Shown piece by piece: positions 7,683-16,794 of a stretch of DNA of 64,000 nt. Positions within the stretch are counted from its first letter, which is position 1; every line of letters starts with the position of its first letter. The stretch is taken from contig LZME01000122.1 of the NCBI GenBank assembly GCA_001673575.1, positions 1-64,000 of the forward strand, in the 5' to 3' direction. The stretch comes from Mycolicibacter heraklionensis (lineage in GTDB: Bacteria; Actinomycetota; Actinomycetes; Mycobacteriales; Mycobacteriaceae). A program made the translations under genes and the position numbers. The notes beneath the pieces are model-generated. The model was not told where the DNA came from. It did no database searches and worked only from the letters and a program-made list of their open reading frames with translations.

Positions 7683-8699
7683 TCAATGCGCCAGCAGATG
7701 CACCGCGCGGTCAAACACCGCCGGCAGTGCACAACAGGCGGGAACCACAGCGCGTCGGGCCGGCTGCCACGCGCTGGCCAGCACCAGACCGCGGGTGAGC
7801 AGGCGATAGCGGCGCGTGATCGAGTGCCAGGCGCGCTCATAGGACATGGGGTTGTCACCGACGATCGCCGCCACCGCGGCCTCGGCCTGTTTGACGGCCA
7901 GGCTCACGCCCTCACCGGTCAGCGCGTCCTCGTAGCCGGCGGCGTCACCGACCAGCAGCACCCGCCCGGCGACGCGGCGCGAAACCAGTTGCCGCATCGG
8001 TCCGCAGCCGCGAGCAGGGCCGCGCTGAAAGTCGGCGAGGCGGGCGGCCAGGGACGGAAACCAGTCGAGCTGCGGGCGGTGCGGCGACAAGATGGCCACC
8101 CCCACCAGGCCCGGCTCCACCGGCGTCACATAGGCCTCGCCCCACCGTGACCAGTAGACCTCGACGAACGCCGACCACGCCGGAACCTGGTAGTGCCAGC
8201 GCAGCCCGTAGCGCCGCGGAGAGCCCGCGACACAGGAGATCCCGACGGCGCGGCGAACAACAGAGTGCAGTCCGTCGGCGGCGATCAGCCATCTGGCCCG
8301 GATGCCGCCCGCCGTGACGCCCTCAGCATCTTGGCGTACGTCGTCCACCTTCGTCGCGATCCAGTCGACGTCGTTCTGCTTTGCCTGATCGGTCATGGCG
8401 GCATGCAACGTCGTACGCCGCACGCCGCGCCCCGGGCCGTTGCGAAAGGGCGCCTCGGCCCGGCGCTGCTCGTCGAGATAGTTGATGCCGCGCAGCGGCA
8501 TACCGACCGGGTCCACCCCGAGCGACTTCAACACGGCCAGCCCACCCGGCATCAGGCCCTCCCCACAGGCCTTGTCGATCGGGCTGGCCCGGGGATCGGC
8601 AACGACTACCGAAAGTCCCTGCTGCCGAGCGCATAATGCGGCGGCGAGTCCCCCCGGCCCGCCACCGACGATCAGCAGGTCGGTGTCGAAGCCGATCAC
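7683..8699 (-). CDS. FAD-dependent oxidoreductase, geranylgeranyl-reductase family
   Basis: The 338-residue protein starts at GTG 8699, which overlaps the stop of the methyltransferase-like gene (GTGA). A Rossmann FAD site (LLIVGGGPGGLAAAL) stands at the N-terminus. It is followed by DKACGEGLMPGG, the family motif also seen in menJ of this window (DKPCGDGLTPRA), then GDAAGYEDALTGEGVSLAV near residue 270. I recognise it as similar to M. tuberculosis Rv1138c, which lies in a SigL-dependent operon with Rv1139c. The likely role is reduction or oxidation of a polyketide/lipid quinone or prenyl group. It is the third gene of the type III PKS operon and converges with the aminotransferase 17 bp away. 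Confidence 0.85.
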   Translation of the reverse strand: MIGFDTDLLIVGGGPGGLAAALCARQQGLSVVVADPRASPIDKACGEGLMPGGLAVLKSLGVDPVGMPLRGINYLDEQRRAEAPFRNGPGRGVRRTTLHAAMTDQAKQNDVDWIATKVDDVRQDAEGVTAGGIRARWLIAADGLHSVVRRAVGISCVAGSPRRYGLRWHYQVPAWSAFVEVYWSRWGEAYVTPVEPGLVGVAILSPHRPQLDWFPSLAARLADFQRGPARGCGPMRQLVSRRVAGRVLLVGDAAGYEDALTGEGVSLAVKQAEAAVAAIVGDNPMSYERAWHSITRRYRLLTRGLVLASAWQPARRAVVPACCALPAVFDRAVHLLAH

Positions 8700-9196
8700 C
8701 GGTACCCCAGCGCGACGTTCTCCACCCGAATCCGTTCCCGCAACACCGCCGCGTTGGCCAGGCCGAACCAGAGCGCGGTCAGCCAGGCGGTGTGGATCAG
8801 CGGCAGCGCCAACCCCTCGAGTACCACTGCCACATAGTTGGGATGACGGATCCAGCGATACGGCCCGCCTTGCACCAGCGGGCTTTCCGGCAGAACGATC
8901 ACCTGAGTATTCCAACGCCGGCCGAGCGTGCGCACGCACCACCAGCGCAGCACCTGACTCAAGACCGCCACCGCAAACATGGGCCAGCCCAGCCAGGGAA
9001 TGAACGGCCGGTGCAGCACCCACACCTCGGCGACGCAGCTGACCAGCAGCGCCGAGTGGATGCTGACCATCACCGGATAGTGGCTGTGCCCGAACTCGAC
9101 GCCGCCGTTGGCGAACGCCCACCGTGCGTTGTTTTTGGCCACCACCAACTCGATGAGCCGTTCAACGCCCACCGCCAGGACCAGTAAGTAGTACAT
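8696..9196 (-). CDS. Isoprenylcysteine carboxyl methyltransferase-like membrane protein
   Basis: This 166-residue integral membrane protein has about four helices. The ICMT signature is at the C-terminal half: GPYRWIRHPNYVAVVLEG, with a conserved RHPNY and a downstream Glu (RIRVENVAL). It matches Rv1139c as I recall it, including length and the MYYLL start, so ATG 9196 is preferred over GTG 9205. In bacterial clusters such enzymes sit next to type III PKS genes and O-methylate alkylpyrones or alkylresorcinols rather than prenylated proteins. It lies 2 bp after the PKS stop and overlaps the FAD gene by 4 nt. Confidence 0.88.
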   Translation of the reverse strand: MYYLLVLAVGVERLIELVVAKNNARWAFANGGVEFGHSHYPVMVSIHSALLVSCVAEVWVLHRPFIPWLGWPMFAVAVLSQVLRWWCVRTLGRRWNTQVIVLPESPLVQGGPYRWIRHPNYVAVVLEGLALPLIHTAWLTALWFGLANAAVLRERIRVENVALGYR

Positions 9197-9198
9197 GC

Positions 9199-10239
9199 CT
9201 ACCACTCCAACAGTACGAGTTCGGCGGAGAAGCCCGGTCCCATCGCGATCATCAGCCCCAGTGATCCGGGCGGCGGCGGATCGGATTCGATGCCGTCGAG
9301 AATATCCAGGACCGATACCGAGGACAGGTTCCCGTGGTCACGCAACGATTTTCGGGTCGGCGTCAGCGCCTCGGACCGCAGGTGCAGCAGGTTCTCGATC
9401 GCATCGATGATCTTCGGGCCGGCGGCGTGCACGATCCAGGTCGAGATGTCATCGCTGACCAGACCGTGATCGGCCAGGAACTCGCGGACGTTGTCGCCGA
9501 GGTATTTCTCGACGATCGTGGCGATCTCCACCGACAAGACGATGCTGAACCCCTCGCTGCCGATCTTCCATCCCAGGACGTCGTCGGTGTCGGGATAGGT
9601 CTGGCTGCGCGTCGCCAACAGCCTCGGCCCGCGCGCCGCGCGTCGGGCACCCGTCGCGACGACCGCCGCGGCGCCGTCACCGAACAGGCTGGCTGCAACC
9701 AGGTTTGCCACCGAAAGATCTTCGCGCTGAACCGTCAAGGAGCACAGTTCGACGGCGACCAGGGCCGCCACATGGTCGGGAAAGGCGCGCAGGTAGTCGT
9801 GGACGCGGGCCAGGCCCGCCGCGCCGGCGACGCAGCCCAAGCCGAACAGCGGGATGCGTTTGACGTCGGAGCGAAGGCCCATCCGCGTCACCAGCCGCCC
9901 CTCCAGCGAGGGAACCGCCAAACCGGTGACCGTCGTGGAGAACACGACATCGACCTCGGACGGGGCGATTCCGGCGCGATCCAGCGCCGCCTGCAGTGCT
10001 CGTTCGCTCAGATCCAGAGCGATGTCAAGGTATTCGTCGTTCGCCTCGCTGAAGCCACTGAGCTTGGGGTAGCGCGCCAACGGCAGCGCCAGCTGCCGGG
10101 TGGCGACACCACTGTGGGCGGCGAAGCGCTGAAAGTCTGGGCCGGCGAAGTCCGACAGGGCGGCCATCACCTCGCCCTGACGGTGCTGGTGAGAAGGGAA
10201 TTCCACGGCTACGGCGGCCACGGTCGGAGTGTTGTTCAT
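9199..10239 (-). CDS. Type III polyketide synthase (chalcone synthase-like)
   Basis: The 346-residue enzyme has the intact triad C136 (LFGLGCVAGAAGL), H271 (WIVHAAGP) and N304 (DHGNLSS). The C-terminal GFSAELVLLEW is typical of the family. Mycobacterial members (pks10, pks11, pks18 in M. tuberculosis) use long acyl-CoA starters and malonyl-CoA to make alkylpyrones or related lipids. The start is placed at ATG 10239 because a SigL-type promoter ends at 10246, which leaves essentially no leader; upstream in-frame codons to 10314 would lie before the transcript. The order PKS, ICMT-like, FAD reductase suggests synthesis, O-methylation and redox tailoring of one lipid. Confidence 0.92.
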   Translation of the reverse strand: MNNTPTVAAVAVEFPSHQHRQGEVMAALSDFAGPDFQRFAAHSGVATRQLALPLARYPKLSGFSEANDEYLDIALDLSERALQAALDRAGIAPSEVDVVFSTTVTGLAVPSLEGRLVTRMGLRSDVKRIPLFGLGCVAGAAGLARVHDYLRAFPDHVAALVAVELCSLTVQREDLSVANLVAASLFGDGAAAVVATGARRAARGPRLLATRSQTYPDTDDVLGWKIGSEGFSIVLSVEIATIVEKYLGDNVREFLADHGLVSDDISTWIVHAAGPKIIDAIENLLHLRSEALTPTRKSLRDHGNLSSVSVLDILDGIESDPPPPGSLGLMIAMGPGFSAELVLLEW

Positions 10240-10245
10240 GTCGAG

Positions 10246-10273
10246 GTCACGGTGCCGCCGCGGCCGTGGTTCA
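10246..10273 (-). promoter_or_regulatory. SigL-type promoter for the type III PKS operon
   Basis: Read on the minus strand: TGAACC (10273-10268), a 16-nt spacer, then CGTGAC (10251-10246). Six nt later comes the ATG of the PKS (10239), so the mRNA is predicted to be leaderless. Confidence 0.75.
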
Positions 10274-10298
10274 ACGGCACGGCATAGCCGGCGAATAT

Positions 10299-10326
10299 TG
10301 AACGCCCGCGCCATCCACTACGTATC
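10299..10326 (+). promoter_or_regulatory. SigL-type promoter for mmpL
   Basis: TGAACG (10299-10304), a 16-nt spacer and CGTATC (10321-10326) form a weaker SigL-like site pointing at mmpL. Its -35 is back to back with that of the PKS promoter, 25 nt apart. Confidence 0.6.
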
Positions 10327-10384
10327 TTGTCGTTAGGGGTGCCGTCGGTACCTCCGGTGGACCATTTCGGCGGAAGGTCACTAC

Positions 10385-12718
10385 GTGCTGCACCGGATCG
10401 CCCTGCTGGCCCTCGCCGCTCCACGCCGCGTCCTCGTCCTGGCCGGGCTGGTGATGGTGGCCGCCGCGGTGTTCGGGATTCCGGTGGCCGACAGCCTGTC
10501 CGCGGGGGGCTTTCAGGACCCCGGTTCGGAGTCCGCGCAGGCCACCCAGTTGCTGACCGACAAGTTCGGCCAAAGTGACCAGCAGTTGCTGATTCTGGTG
10601 AGTTCGCCCGACGGAGCCGACAGCGAGCGGGCCCGCACGGTGGGCACCGAGATCGCCGGAGTCCTGCAGCGCTCGCCGCACGTCTTCAACGTCGCCTCGC
10701 CGTGGACGGATCCGCCGTCGGCGGCTGCCCGACTGACCAGCACCGACGGCTCCGCCGGTCTGATCGTGGCCAACCTGCGCGGCGGCGAGAACGACGCACA
10801 GAAATACGCCCGCACCCTGGCTGACCAGGTGGCCCACGACCGGGACGGGGTCAGCGTTCGCGCCGGGGGCGGCGCGATGGTCTACGCCCAGATCAATCAC
10901 CAGAATCAACATGACCTGTTGTTGATGGAGTCGATCGCGATCCCGCTGAGCTTCGCGGTGCTGGTGTGGGTTTTCGGCGGTCTGCTGGCGGCGGCGTTGC
11001 CGGTCGCGCTCGGCGGGCTCGCGATCGTCGGCTCGATGGCGGTGCTGCGACTGATCACCCTGGGCACCGACGTGTCGATCTTCGCGATGAACCTCACCAC
11101 CGCCATGGGTTTGGCGCTGGCGATCGACTACACCCTGTTGATCATCAACCGCTACCGCGACGAACTGGCCGACGGCGTCGCCCCCGATCGTGCGCTGATC
11201 CGGACGATGACCACCGCCGGCCGCACCGTGCTGTTCTCGGCGATCACGGTGGCGCTGTCGATGGCGGCCATGGTCTTGTTCCCGATGTACTTCCTCAAGT
11301 CGTTCGCCTACGCCGGGGTGGCGACGGTGACGTTCGTGGCGATCGCGGCCATCGTGGTGACCCCGGCGGCGATCGCCCTGCTGGGGCCGCGGCTCGACGC
11401 GCTGAACCTGCGTCGCCCGATTCGACGGCTGCTGCGGCGGCCCGAGCCCGTCGCCAAACCGATCGAAGAGGGATTCTGGTACCGGTCAACGAGATTCGTT
11501 TCCCGCCACGCGGTTCCGATCGGTCTCGCGGTGGTCACCCTGCTGGTGGCGGTCGGAGTGCCGTTCCTCGGGGTGAAGTGGGGCTATCCCGACGACCGGG
11601 TTCTGCCGCGCAACGCGTCGGCGCACCAGGTGGGCGACGCGCTGCGCCAGGATTTCGCCGACGACTCCGACCGGGCGGTACCGATCGTGATTCGCGACGC
11701 GAACGGCATCGCGCCCGAGGAGCTGGACCGTTACGCCGCGGAGCTGTCCCGGGTGCCGGAGGTGTCCTCGGTGTCGGCACCGACCGGGACCTTCGTCGGC
11801 GGCAGCAGGGTGGGCGATCCCTCGGCTGCCACCGGGATCAAGGACGACACCGTGCTGCTCACCGTGGCCAGCACCGCCCCGCTGTTCTCGCAGCGTTCCG
11901 AAACCCAGCTCGATCTGTTGCATCAGGTGCCGGCACCGGGCCAGCGGCCGGTGCAGATGGGCGGGCTGGCGCAGATCAACCGGGACAGTGTCAATGCGAT
12001 CACCGACCGACTGCCGCAGGTGTTGGGGCTGATCGCCGCCATCACCTTCGGGCTGCTGTTCCTGCTGACCGGCAGCCTGGTGTTGCCGATCAAGGCGCTG
12101 ATACTCAATGTGTTGTCGCTGTGCGCCGCATTCGGGGCGCTGGTCTGGATATTCCAGGACGGGCACCTGGGGGCGTTGGGCACGACCCCCACCGGGATGT
12201 TGGTCGCCAACGTGCCGGTGTTGCTGTTCTGCATCTCGTTCGGGCTGTCGATGGACTACGAGGTGTTCCTGGTGTCCCGGATCCGGGAGTACTGGCTGGC
12301 CTCGGGACGCACCCGCGCCGACAACGACGAGAGTGTCTCGCAGGGCTTGGCGCATACCGCGCGGGTGATCACCGCCGCGGCGCTGATCATGTCGATCTCG
12401 TTCGCGGCGTTGATCGCCGCGCAGGTGTCGTTCATGCGCATGCTCGGCCTCGGTTTGACGCTGGCGGTGCTGGTGGACGCCACGCTGATCCGGATGGTGT
12501 TGGTGCCGGCGTTCATGCACCTGATGGGCAGTTGGAATTGGTGGGCACCTCGTCCGCTGGCGCGGCTGGCGCGGCGCTTCGAGATCAGTGAAAACGGCGG
12601 CTCAACGGGCCGCCATGCCGCGCCGCCGGGACTGCGGACCCCGCACGTGCCGTCGCATCACGGCGCGCATCGGGCCCACGGAAGTACGCACGAGGCCGCG
12701 CTGTCCACCCCGGATTGA
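10385..12718 (+). CDS. MmpL-family RND lipid transporter
   Basis: The 777-residue transporter has the MmpL layout: one helix, a periplasmic domain, five helices (to about 330), a cytoplasmic link, a second periplasmic domain, and a second helical block to about 715. A short hydrophilic, His/Pro-rich tail follows. The proton-relay Asp-Tyr pairs are visible at D248-Y249 (AIDYTLLIINRY) and D624-Y625 (LSMDYEVFLVSR). Start GTG 10385 lies behind GGAAGG. MmpL proteins export complex lipids across the inner membrane. Divergence from the type III PKS operon, with paired SigL-like promoters, suggests that it exports the PKS product. Resemblance to MmpL11/MmpL13 is my impression only. Confidence 0.88.
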   Translation: MLHRIALLALAAPRRVLVLAGLVMVAAAVFGIPVADSLSAGGFQDPGSESAQATQLLTDKFGQSDQQLLILVSSPDGADSERARTVGTEIAGVLQRSPHVFNVASPWTDPPSAAARLTSTDGSAGLIVANLRGGENDAQKYARTLADQVAHDRDGVSVRAGGGAMVYAQINHQNQHDLLLMESIAIPLSFAVLVWVFGGLLAAALPVALGGLAIVGSMAVLRLITLGTDVSIFAMNLTTAMGLALAIDYTLLIINRYRDELADGVAPDRALIRTMTTAGRTVLFSAITVALSMAAMVLFPMYFLKSFAYAGVATVTFVAIAAIVVTPAAIALLGPRLDALNLRRPIRRLLRRPEPVAKPIEEGFWYRSTRFVSRHAVPIGLAVVTLLVAVGVPFLGVKWGYPDDRVLPRNASAHQVGDALRQDFADDSDRAVPIVIRDANGIAPEELDRYAAELSRVPEVSSVSAPTGTFVGGSRVGDPSAATGIKDDTVLLTVASTAPLFSQRSETQLDLLHQVPAPGQRPVQMGGLAQINRDSVNAITDRLPQVLGLIAAITFGLLFLLTGSLVLPIKALILNVLSLCAAFGALVWIFQDGHLGALGTTPTGMLVANVPVLLFCISFGLSMDYEVFLVSRIREYWLASGRTRADNDESVSQGLAHTARVITAAALIMSISFAALIAAQVSFMRMLGLGLTLAVLVDATLIRMVLVPAFMHLMGSWNWWAPRPLARLARRFEISENGGSTGRHAAPPGLRTPHVPSHHGAHRAHGSTHEAALSTPD

Positions 12719-12731
12719 TGGCCCGCGGCCG

Positions 12732-14159
12732 TCAAGTCCCACAGAACGTGCGGTAGGCCCCGAACTCCGGCGGTGCCGGCGCGGCGTATGCCTCCAACCC
12801 ATCGCGCGGCCGGTACGGCTCGGCGATCACGTCCAACAGCTTCTCCACCGGCGTCAGGTCGCCGCGCATTGCCGACGTCAACGCCTGCTCCACCAGGTGA
12901 TTGCGCGCGATGTAGACCGGATTGACCCGGTCCATCGCGTCGACCTCAGGTTGCATCGCCCGCCAGCGCCCCAGCCAGTCACCGAACACCGCGGGCAGTG
13001 CGTCGGTGTCACCGCGCCCGGCCGCCGCCAGCTGCCGGAAGAACGAGGTGTAGTCCACCTGGTTGTCGGTCATGAGCGCCAATGCCTGGTCGATCAGTGC
13101 GGCGGCCTCCACACTGGCGGACAGCCCGAACTTCGCCAGCATCCCCGCTGACCAGAGGCCGTGATAGCGCGGCATGAACCCGTCGAGGGTTTCCACCGCC
13201 GCCGACAGCGCCAACTCCTCGGCGGCGGCGAACAGCGGCAGGATGGTCTCGGCGAATCGGGCCAGGTTCCACTGCGCGACCAGCGGCTGGTTGCCGTAGG
13301 CGTAGCGGCCGGCGTGATCGATGGAGCTGAACACCGTCGCCGGGTCGTAGGCCTCCACGAATGCGCACGGCCCGTAGTCGATGGTCTCCCCGGAGATGGT
13401 CATGTTGTCGGTGTTCATCACTCCGTGCACGAAACCGACCAGCATCCAGCGGGCGATCAGCGACGCCTGGGCTTCGACGACCGCTTGGAATAGTGCGAGG
13501 TAGGGGTTTTCGGCCTGCGCGACGCCGGGGTAATGCCGGGCGATCGCGTAGTCGGCCAACCGGCGCAGCAACCCCAGGTCACCGGTGGCGCGGGCCTGCT
13601 GGGCGACCAGCTGGAAGCTGCCGACCCGCAGGTGGCTGGCGGCCACGCGGGTCAGTACCGCACCGGGCACCGGCGCCTCGCGTTGCACCTGGGCTCCGGT
13701 GGCCACCACAGCCAGCGAGCGGGTGGTGGGGATCCCCAGTGCGTGCATGGCTTCGCTGATGACGTATTCGCGCAGCATCGGGCCGACGACAGCCAAACCG
13801 TCGCCACCGCGGGCGAACGGAGTCGGCCCGGAACCCTTGAGGTGGATGTCGCGGCGATGGTCGCCGTCGAGTTCGCCGAGCAGCAGGGCGCGGCCGTCGC
13901 CGAGCAGTGGCACGAAGTTGCCGAATTGGTGTCCGGCATAGGCCTGGGCCACCGGGGTCGCGCCCTCGGGAACGTCAGTACCGGTCAACAGCTTTAGGCC
14001 CTCGGCGCTTTTCAGCCAGGACGGATCCAAGCCGAGGTCGGCGGCCAGCTTCTCGTTGAGCACCAGCAGCTTCGGCTCCGGTGGAGTGGCGGCCTGCCAG
14101 GGCTGAGCGAGTTCGGGGAACTCGCGGGCAAAGTCCGCGGTCAATATCGGGGACGCCAT
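12732..14159 (-). CDS. selO: Protein adenylyltransferase SelO (YdiU/UPF0061)
   Basis: The 475-residue pseudokinase-fold enzyme transfers AMP to Ser/Thr/Tyr of target proteins and is tied to redox stress responses in bacteria. It has [40 protein letters not shown], a nucleotide-binding [20 protein letters not shown], and the Cys near the C-terminus (RTFCGT), which is Sec in some eukaryotes. Its 3' end faces mmpL 13 bp away. Its start is divergent from the serine protease, 34 bp apart. Length is normal and no defects are seen. Confidence 0.92.
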   Translation of the reverse strand: MASPILTADFAREFPELAQPWQAATPPEPKLLVLNEKLAADLGLDPSWLKSAEGLKLLTGTDVPEGATPVAQAYAGHQFGNFVPLLGDGRALLLGELDGDHRRDIHLKGSGPTPFARGGDGLAVVGPMLREYVISEAMHALGIPTTRSLAVVATGAQVQREAPVPGAVLTRVAASHLRVGSFQLVAQQARATGDLGLLRRLADYAIARHYPGVAQAENPYLALFQAVVEAQASLIARWMLVGFVHGVMNTDNMTISGETIDYGPCAFVEAYDPATVFSSIDHAGRYAYGNQPLVAQWNLARFAETILPLFAAAEELALSAAVETLDGFMPRYHGLWSAGMLAKFGLSASVEAAALIDQALALMTDNQVDYTSFFRQLAAAGRGDTDALPAVFGDWLGRWRAMQPEVDAMDRVNPVYIARNHLVEQALTSAMRGDLTPVEKLLDVIAEPYRPRDGLEAYAAPAPPEFGAYRTFCGT

Positions 14160-14193
14160 CTGACCAGCCTACGCAACCGCTACCGTTGCCACG

Positions 14194-14979
14194 GTGACGG
14201 AACGGCGCCGCTGGGAGACGCTGAAGACGGCGGCATGGCGGATCGGGACCGCCGTCATCGTCGCCGCGATCTTCATCGGCCTGTACCACGTGAATCGCAC
14301 CCACCCGCCGCACCCAGTGGTCCCGATCCCGATGGCGCACGCGATCGGGCCTGGCATCGGCATCAACGTCTCCCCCGGCGACGACGCGGCGGGCATCAGT
14401 TGCACCACCGGATTCCTGGTGCACACCCGCGACGACCGGCCCGGGCTGCTGGTGGCCGGGCACTGCAACCCGGGTGGCGGGCCCGGGCAGGTGGTGATCC
14501 GCCACGGCGGCGCCTTCGCCTATCGCACCATCGGCACCTTCACCGAGACCGTCAGCGATGGCAGCAACTGGGATGACTACGACATCGGGCTGATCACCCT
14601 GGATGATCCGGGCAAGATTCCGTTGACTTCGGTCATCGATGGACATCCGGTGATCGGGGTCGCCGATTATGTCTCTGTCGGGGATGTGCTGTGTCACTAC
14701 GGAATCCGCAGCGGTGGACCGGTGTGCGGTCCGGTGGTGGCCAGCGAAACGAACAAGGTCCGGTTTGAAGCCGGCGGTACCTGCGGCGACTCCGGCGGGC
14801 CGGTGTACCGACTGCGCGACGATGGTGCCGCCGAGGCAGTCGGCATCTACATCGCGGTGTCCGACGGCACCTACTCCGAGCCCAAGTGCGAAGACCCGCA
14901 TCCCTTCTCGATCGCCCAGACCATCACCCCGTGGCTGTCGGCCTGGGATCTGACGCTGGACACCACCACCGGCCGTTGA
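14194..14979 (+). CDS. Membrane-anchored or secreted trypsin-like serine protease
   Basis: The 261-residue protein has an N-terminal hydrophobic helix (about 13-32) that acts as a signal anchor. A chymotrypsin-fold domain follows, with H90 (VAGHCNPGG), D130 (DDYDIGLI) and S200 (CGDSGGPVY), a complete triad. Several cysteines could form disulfides outside the cytoplasm. Start is GTG 14194. Similar exported S1 proteases are common in mycobacteria; the substrate is unknown. It stands alone, divergent from selO. Confidence 0.85.
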   Translation: MTERRRWETLKTAAWRIGTAVIVAAIFIGLYHVNRTHPPHPVVPIPMAHAIGPGIGINVSPGDDAAGISCTTGFLVHTRDDRPGLLVAGHCNPGGGPGQVVIRHGGAFAYRTIGTFTETVSDGSNWDDYDIGLITLDDPGKIPLTSVIDGHPVIGVADYVSVGDVLCHYGIRSGGPVCGPVVASETNKVRFEAGGTCGDSGGPVYRLRDDGAAEAVGIYIAVSDGTYSEPKCEDPHPFSIAQTITPWLSAWDLTLDTTTGR

Positions 14980-15030
14980 CGCGGCACGCAATCTCGTAAC
15001 CTGGTGAAATAGGTCCAGGAGGGCAGTGCG

Positions 15031-15471
15031 ATGAGTCTGTCAGAGCAATCTCAGGACCGGACGCGGATGTTCGCCCGCGTGATCGGTCCGTTCCTGGTCA
15101 TCGTCACCGCGGCGGCCATATCTGGTGCCCCGCAGGTGTGGGCGCAGGCCTCGGACTTCGGGCCCGATCCGTTGTCGCTGTGGGAGGCTGGGGCGTTCAC
15201 CCTGCTGGCCGGATTGACGGTGGTGACCCTGCACCGGCTTTGGCGCGGCGCAGCGGCGATCTGCGTCTCGGTGACGGGCTGGATCACCCTACTCAAGGGG
15301 CTCGCGTTGACGGTGCTTCCCTACGCCGGTATGTCGAGCGCGAACTTCGCGATGCGCGCCGAAGGGTGGGCGCGCGCCGCCTATGTGCTGTTCGCCCTGA
15401 TCGGGCTGTACCTGATCTACGTGGGATGGGCGCCGTTGCGAGATCGGCCGGATCTGCGCTCGGCGGCGTGA
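15031..15471 (+). CDS. Small four-helix membrane protein, unknown function
   Basis: The 146-residue protein has about four transmembrane helices, a basic N-terminus (SQDRTRMFARVIGPF) and a short charged C-terminal tail. Start ATG 15031 lies behind CCAGGAGGG. It is a paralogue of the 142-residue protein at 62882-63310: both share RTR-FARV-GPF near the start, a central helix ending in RG-AA-I-S--GW, and a last helix ending in GLYLIYVGW / GVYLTYIGW. No catalytic motif is seen. Function is unknown. Confidence 0.75.
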   Translation: MSLSEQSQDRTRMFARVIGPFLVIVTAAAISGAPQVWAQASDFGPDPLSLWEAGAFTLLAGLTVVTLHRLWRGAAAICVSVTGWITLLKGLALTVLPYAGMSSANFAMRAEGWARAAYVLFALIGLYLIYVGWAPLRDRPDLRSAA

Positions 15472-15487
15472 TCGGCGAACGCGACTT

Positions 15488-15898
15488 TTATCCGGTTTCG
15501 GCCGCGGCGCGAATCCCGCGCAACAGGTAGTTCGTCGCGACGACGTGCATCCGTGTCCCGATCACCAGGGCGCGATAGATGCTGCCGTGTAGTCCCGGGA
15601 ACGCCGCGTAGCTGTGGGTGTGCACACGCGTCGCGCCTGCCTGGTCGTCGGTGAGCTCGAACACCAGCCGGTAGCGCGAAAAGCGATGCTGTCCGGCCAG
15701 TTCGAGCCGTTGCGACTCAACGCGTTCGGCCACTTCGAAGCCGGCGCGGGGCTGCAGGCCGAGCGGCACGAGCAGCGGATTGCGTTCGTTGTCGCGCAAC
15801 ATGGCCTCGACATAGCGTTGCAGGGCACTCCATACCCGGTTGCGGGGCGCGTCGATCCGGAGCGTGTGCTCGTCGATGTAGGGCAGGTCGCTGGCCAT
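15488..15898 (-). CDS. SRPBCC family protein
   Basis: The 136-residue protein starts at ATG 15898. It opens with IDEHTLRIDAPRNRVWSALQ, the typical first strand and helix of polyketide-cyclase/START-like folds, and has a long C-terminal helix. It lies 4 bp after the enoyl-CoA hydratase stop and is probably co-transcribed with it. Ligand unknown. The longer frame reaching 16096 overlaps the hydratase gene and is discarded. Confidence 0.72.
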   Translation of the reverse strand: MASDLPYIDEHTLRIDAPRNRVWSALQRYVEAMLRDNERNPLLVPLGLQPRAGFEVAERVESQRLELAGQHRFSRYRLVFELTDDQAGATRVHTHSYAAFPGLHGSIYRALVIGTRMHVVATNYLLRGIRAAAETG

Positions 15899-15902
15899 GG
15901 AA

Positions 15903-16685
15903 TCACCTTGTCTGCTTTGAGGTGGCGTTCTGGAAGTCGTCGGACGCCAGGCAGCGGGCCTGTTCGGTGACCGCGGCTCGTAGGCCGGCGGCGTCGTCGA
16001 GGGTTCGGCCGGCCTCGATGGCACGTCGTGCCCCGCGGATCGCGATCGGCGGTTGACTGGCCAGACGTTGAGCGAATTCACGAGCCGCGGAATCAAGTTC
16101 GTCGTCGCCGACCACGCGGTTGGCCAGTCCGATGCGCAGCGCCTCGGCGGCGTCGATGACCTCGCCGAGCAGGATCAATTCTCGTGCTCGCCCCTCCCCG
16201 ACGAGGCGTGGGAGTCGAAACGTGGCGCCCATGTCGGGCAACAGGCCGTAGCGGGTTTCGGTCAAGCCGACCCGGGCGTCGTCGGTGAAGATGCGGAAGT
16301 CGCAGGCCAGCGCCAGCTGCAGACCCGCCCCGTAAGCGTGGCCCCGGACCGCTGCGACGCTGGGACAGCCCAGCTGAGGAATCCATTCGAAGGTCCCGGC
16401 CACGCGGAGGCCGAGCTCCACGGTCGCGTCATCGAGGGGTCGCTCGGCGAACGCGGTCAACGTCCCGGCCATGTCTTCGACCAGGTCGATGCCGGCCGAG
16501 AAGGAGGGCTCATCGCCGGCGACGATCAGACAACGGAGGGTCTCGTCAGCCAGCAATTGCCTGCCGAGGTGGTCCAACTCCGCGCGCATTGCCGGGCTGA
16601 TCGCGTTGCGCTTCTCGGGTCGCGACAACGTCACGGTTCCGACGTGTTCGCTGCGGTCATAGCGAATGGTCTGGTACCTGCTCAT
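15903..16685 (-). CDS. Enoyl-CoA hydratase/isomerase family protein
   Basis: This 260-residue crotonase-fold protein starts at ATG 16685. It shows VTLSRPEKRNAISPAM, the oxyanion-hole segment EPSFSAGIDL, and RGHAYGAGLQLALACDFRI. A Glu pair typical of hydratases (E in TETRYG) is only partly evident, so hydratase, isomerase or hydrolase activity cannot be separated. It is downstream of the carboxyltransferase gene on the same strand with a 109-bp gap. Context suggests acyl-CoA breakdown or synthesis. Confidence 0.82.
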   Translation of the reverse strand: MSRYQTIRYDRSEHVGTVTLSRPEKRNAISPAMRAELDHLGRQLLADETLRCLIVAGDEPSFSAGIDLVEDMAGTLTAFAERPLDDATVELGLRVAGTFEWIPQLGCPSVAAVRGHAYGAGLQLALACDFRIFTDDARVGLTETRYGLLPDMGATFRLPRLVGEGRARELILLGEVIDAAEALRIGLANRVVGDDELDSAAREFAQRLASQPPIAIRGARRAIEAGRTLDDAAGLRAAVTEQARCLASDDFQNATSKQTR

Positions 16686-16794
16686 GTCATGTAGACGATT
16701 CCGCGTCGCTGATTGTGACACCGACGAACTGTGACATTCGCCGGCCTCTTTCCGTCCTAGCAGATGAAGACCCCAAACAGGAAGAGGCCCGCCT

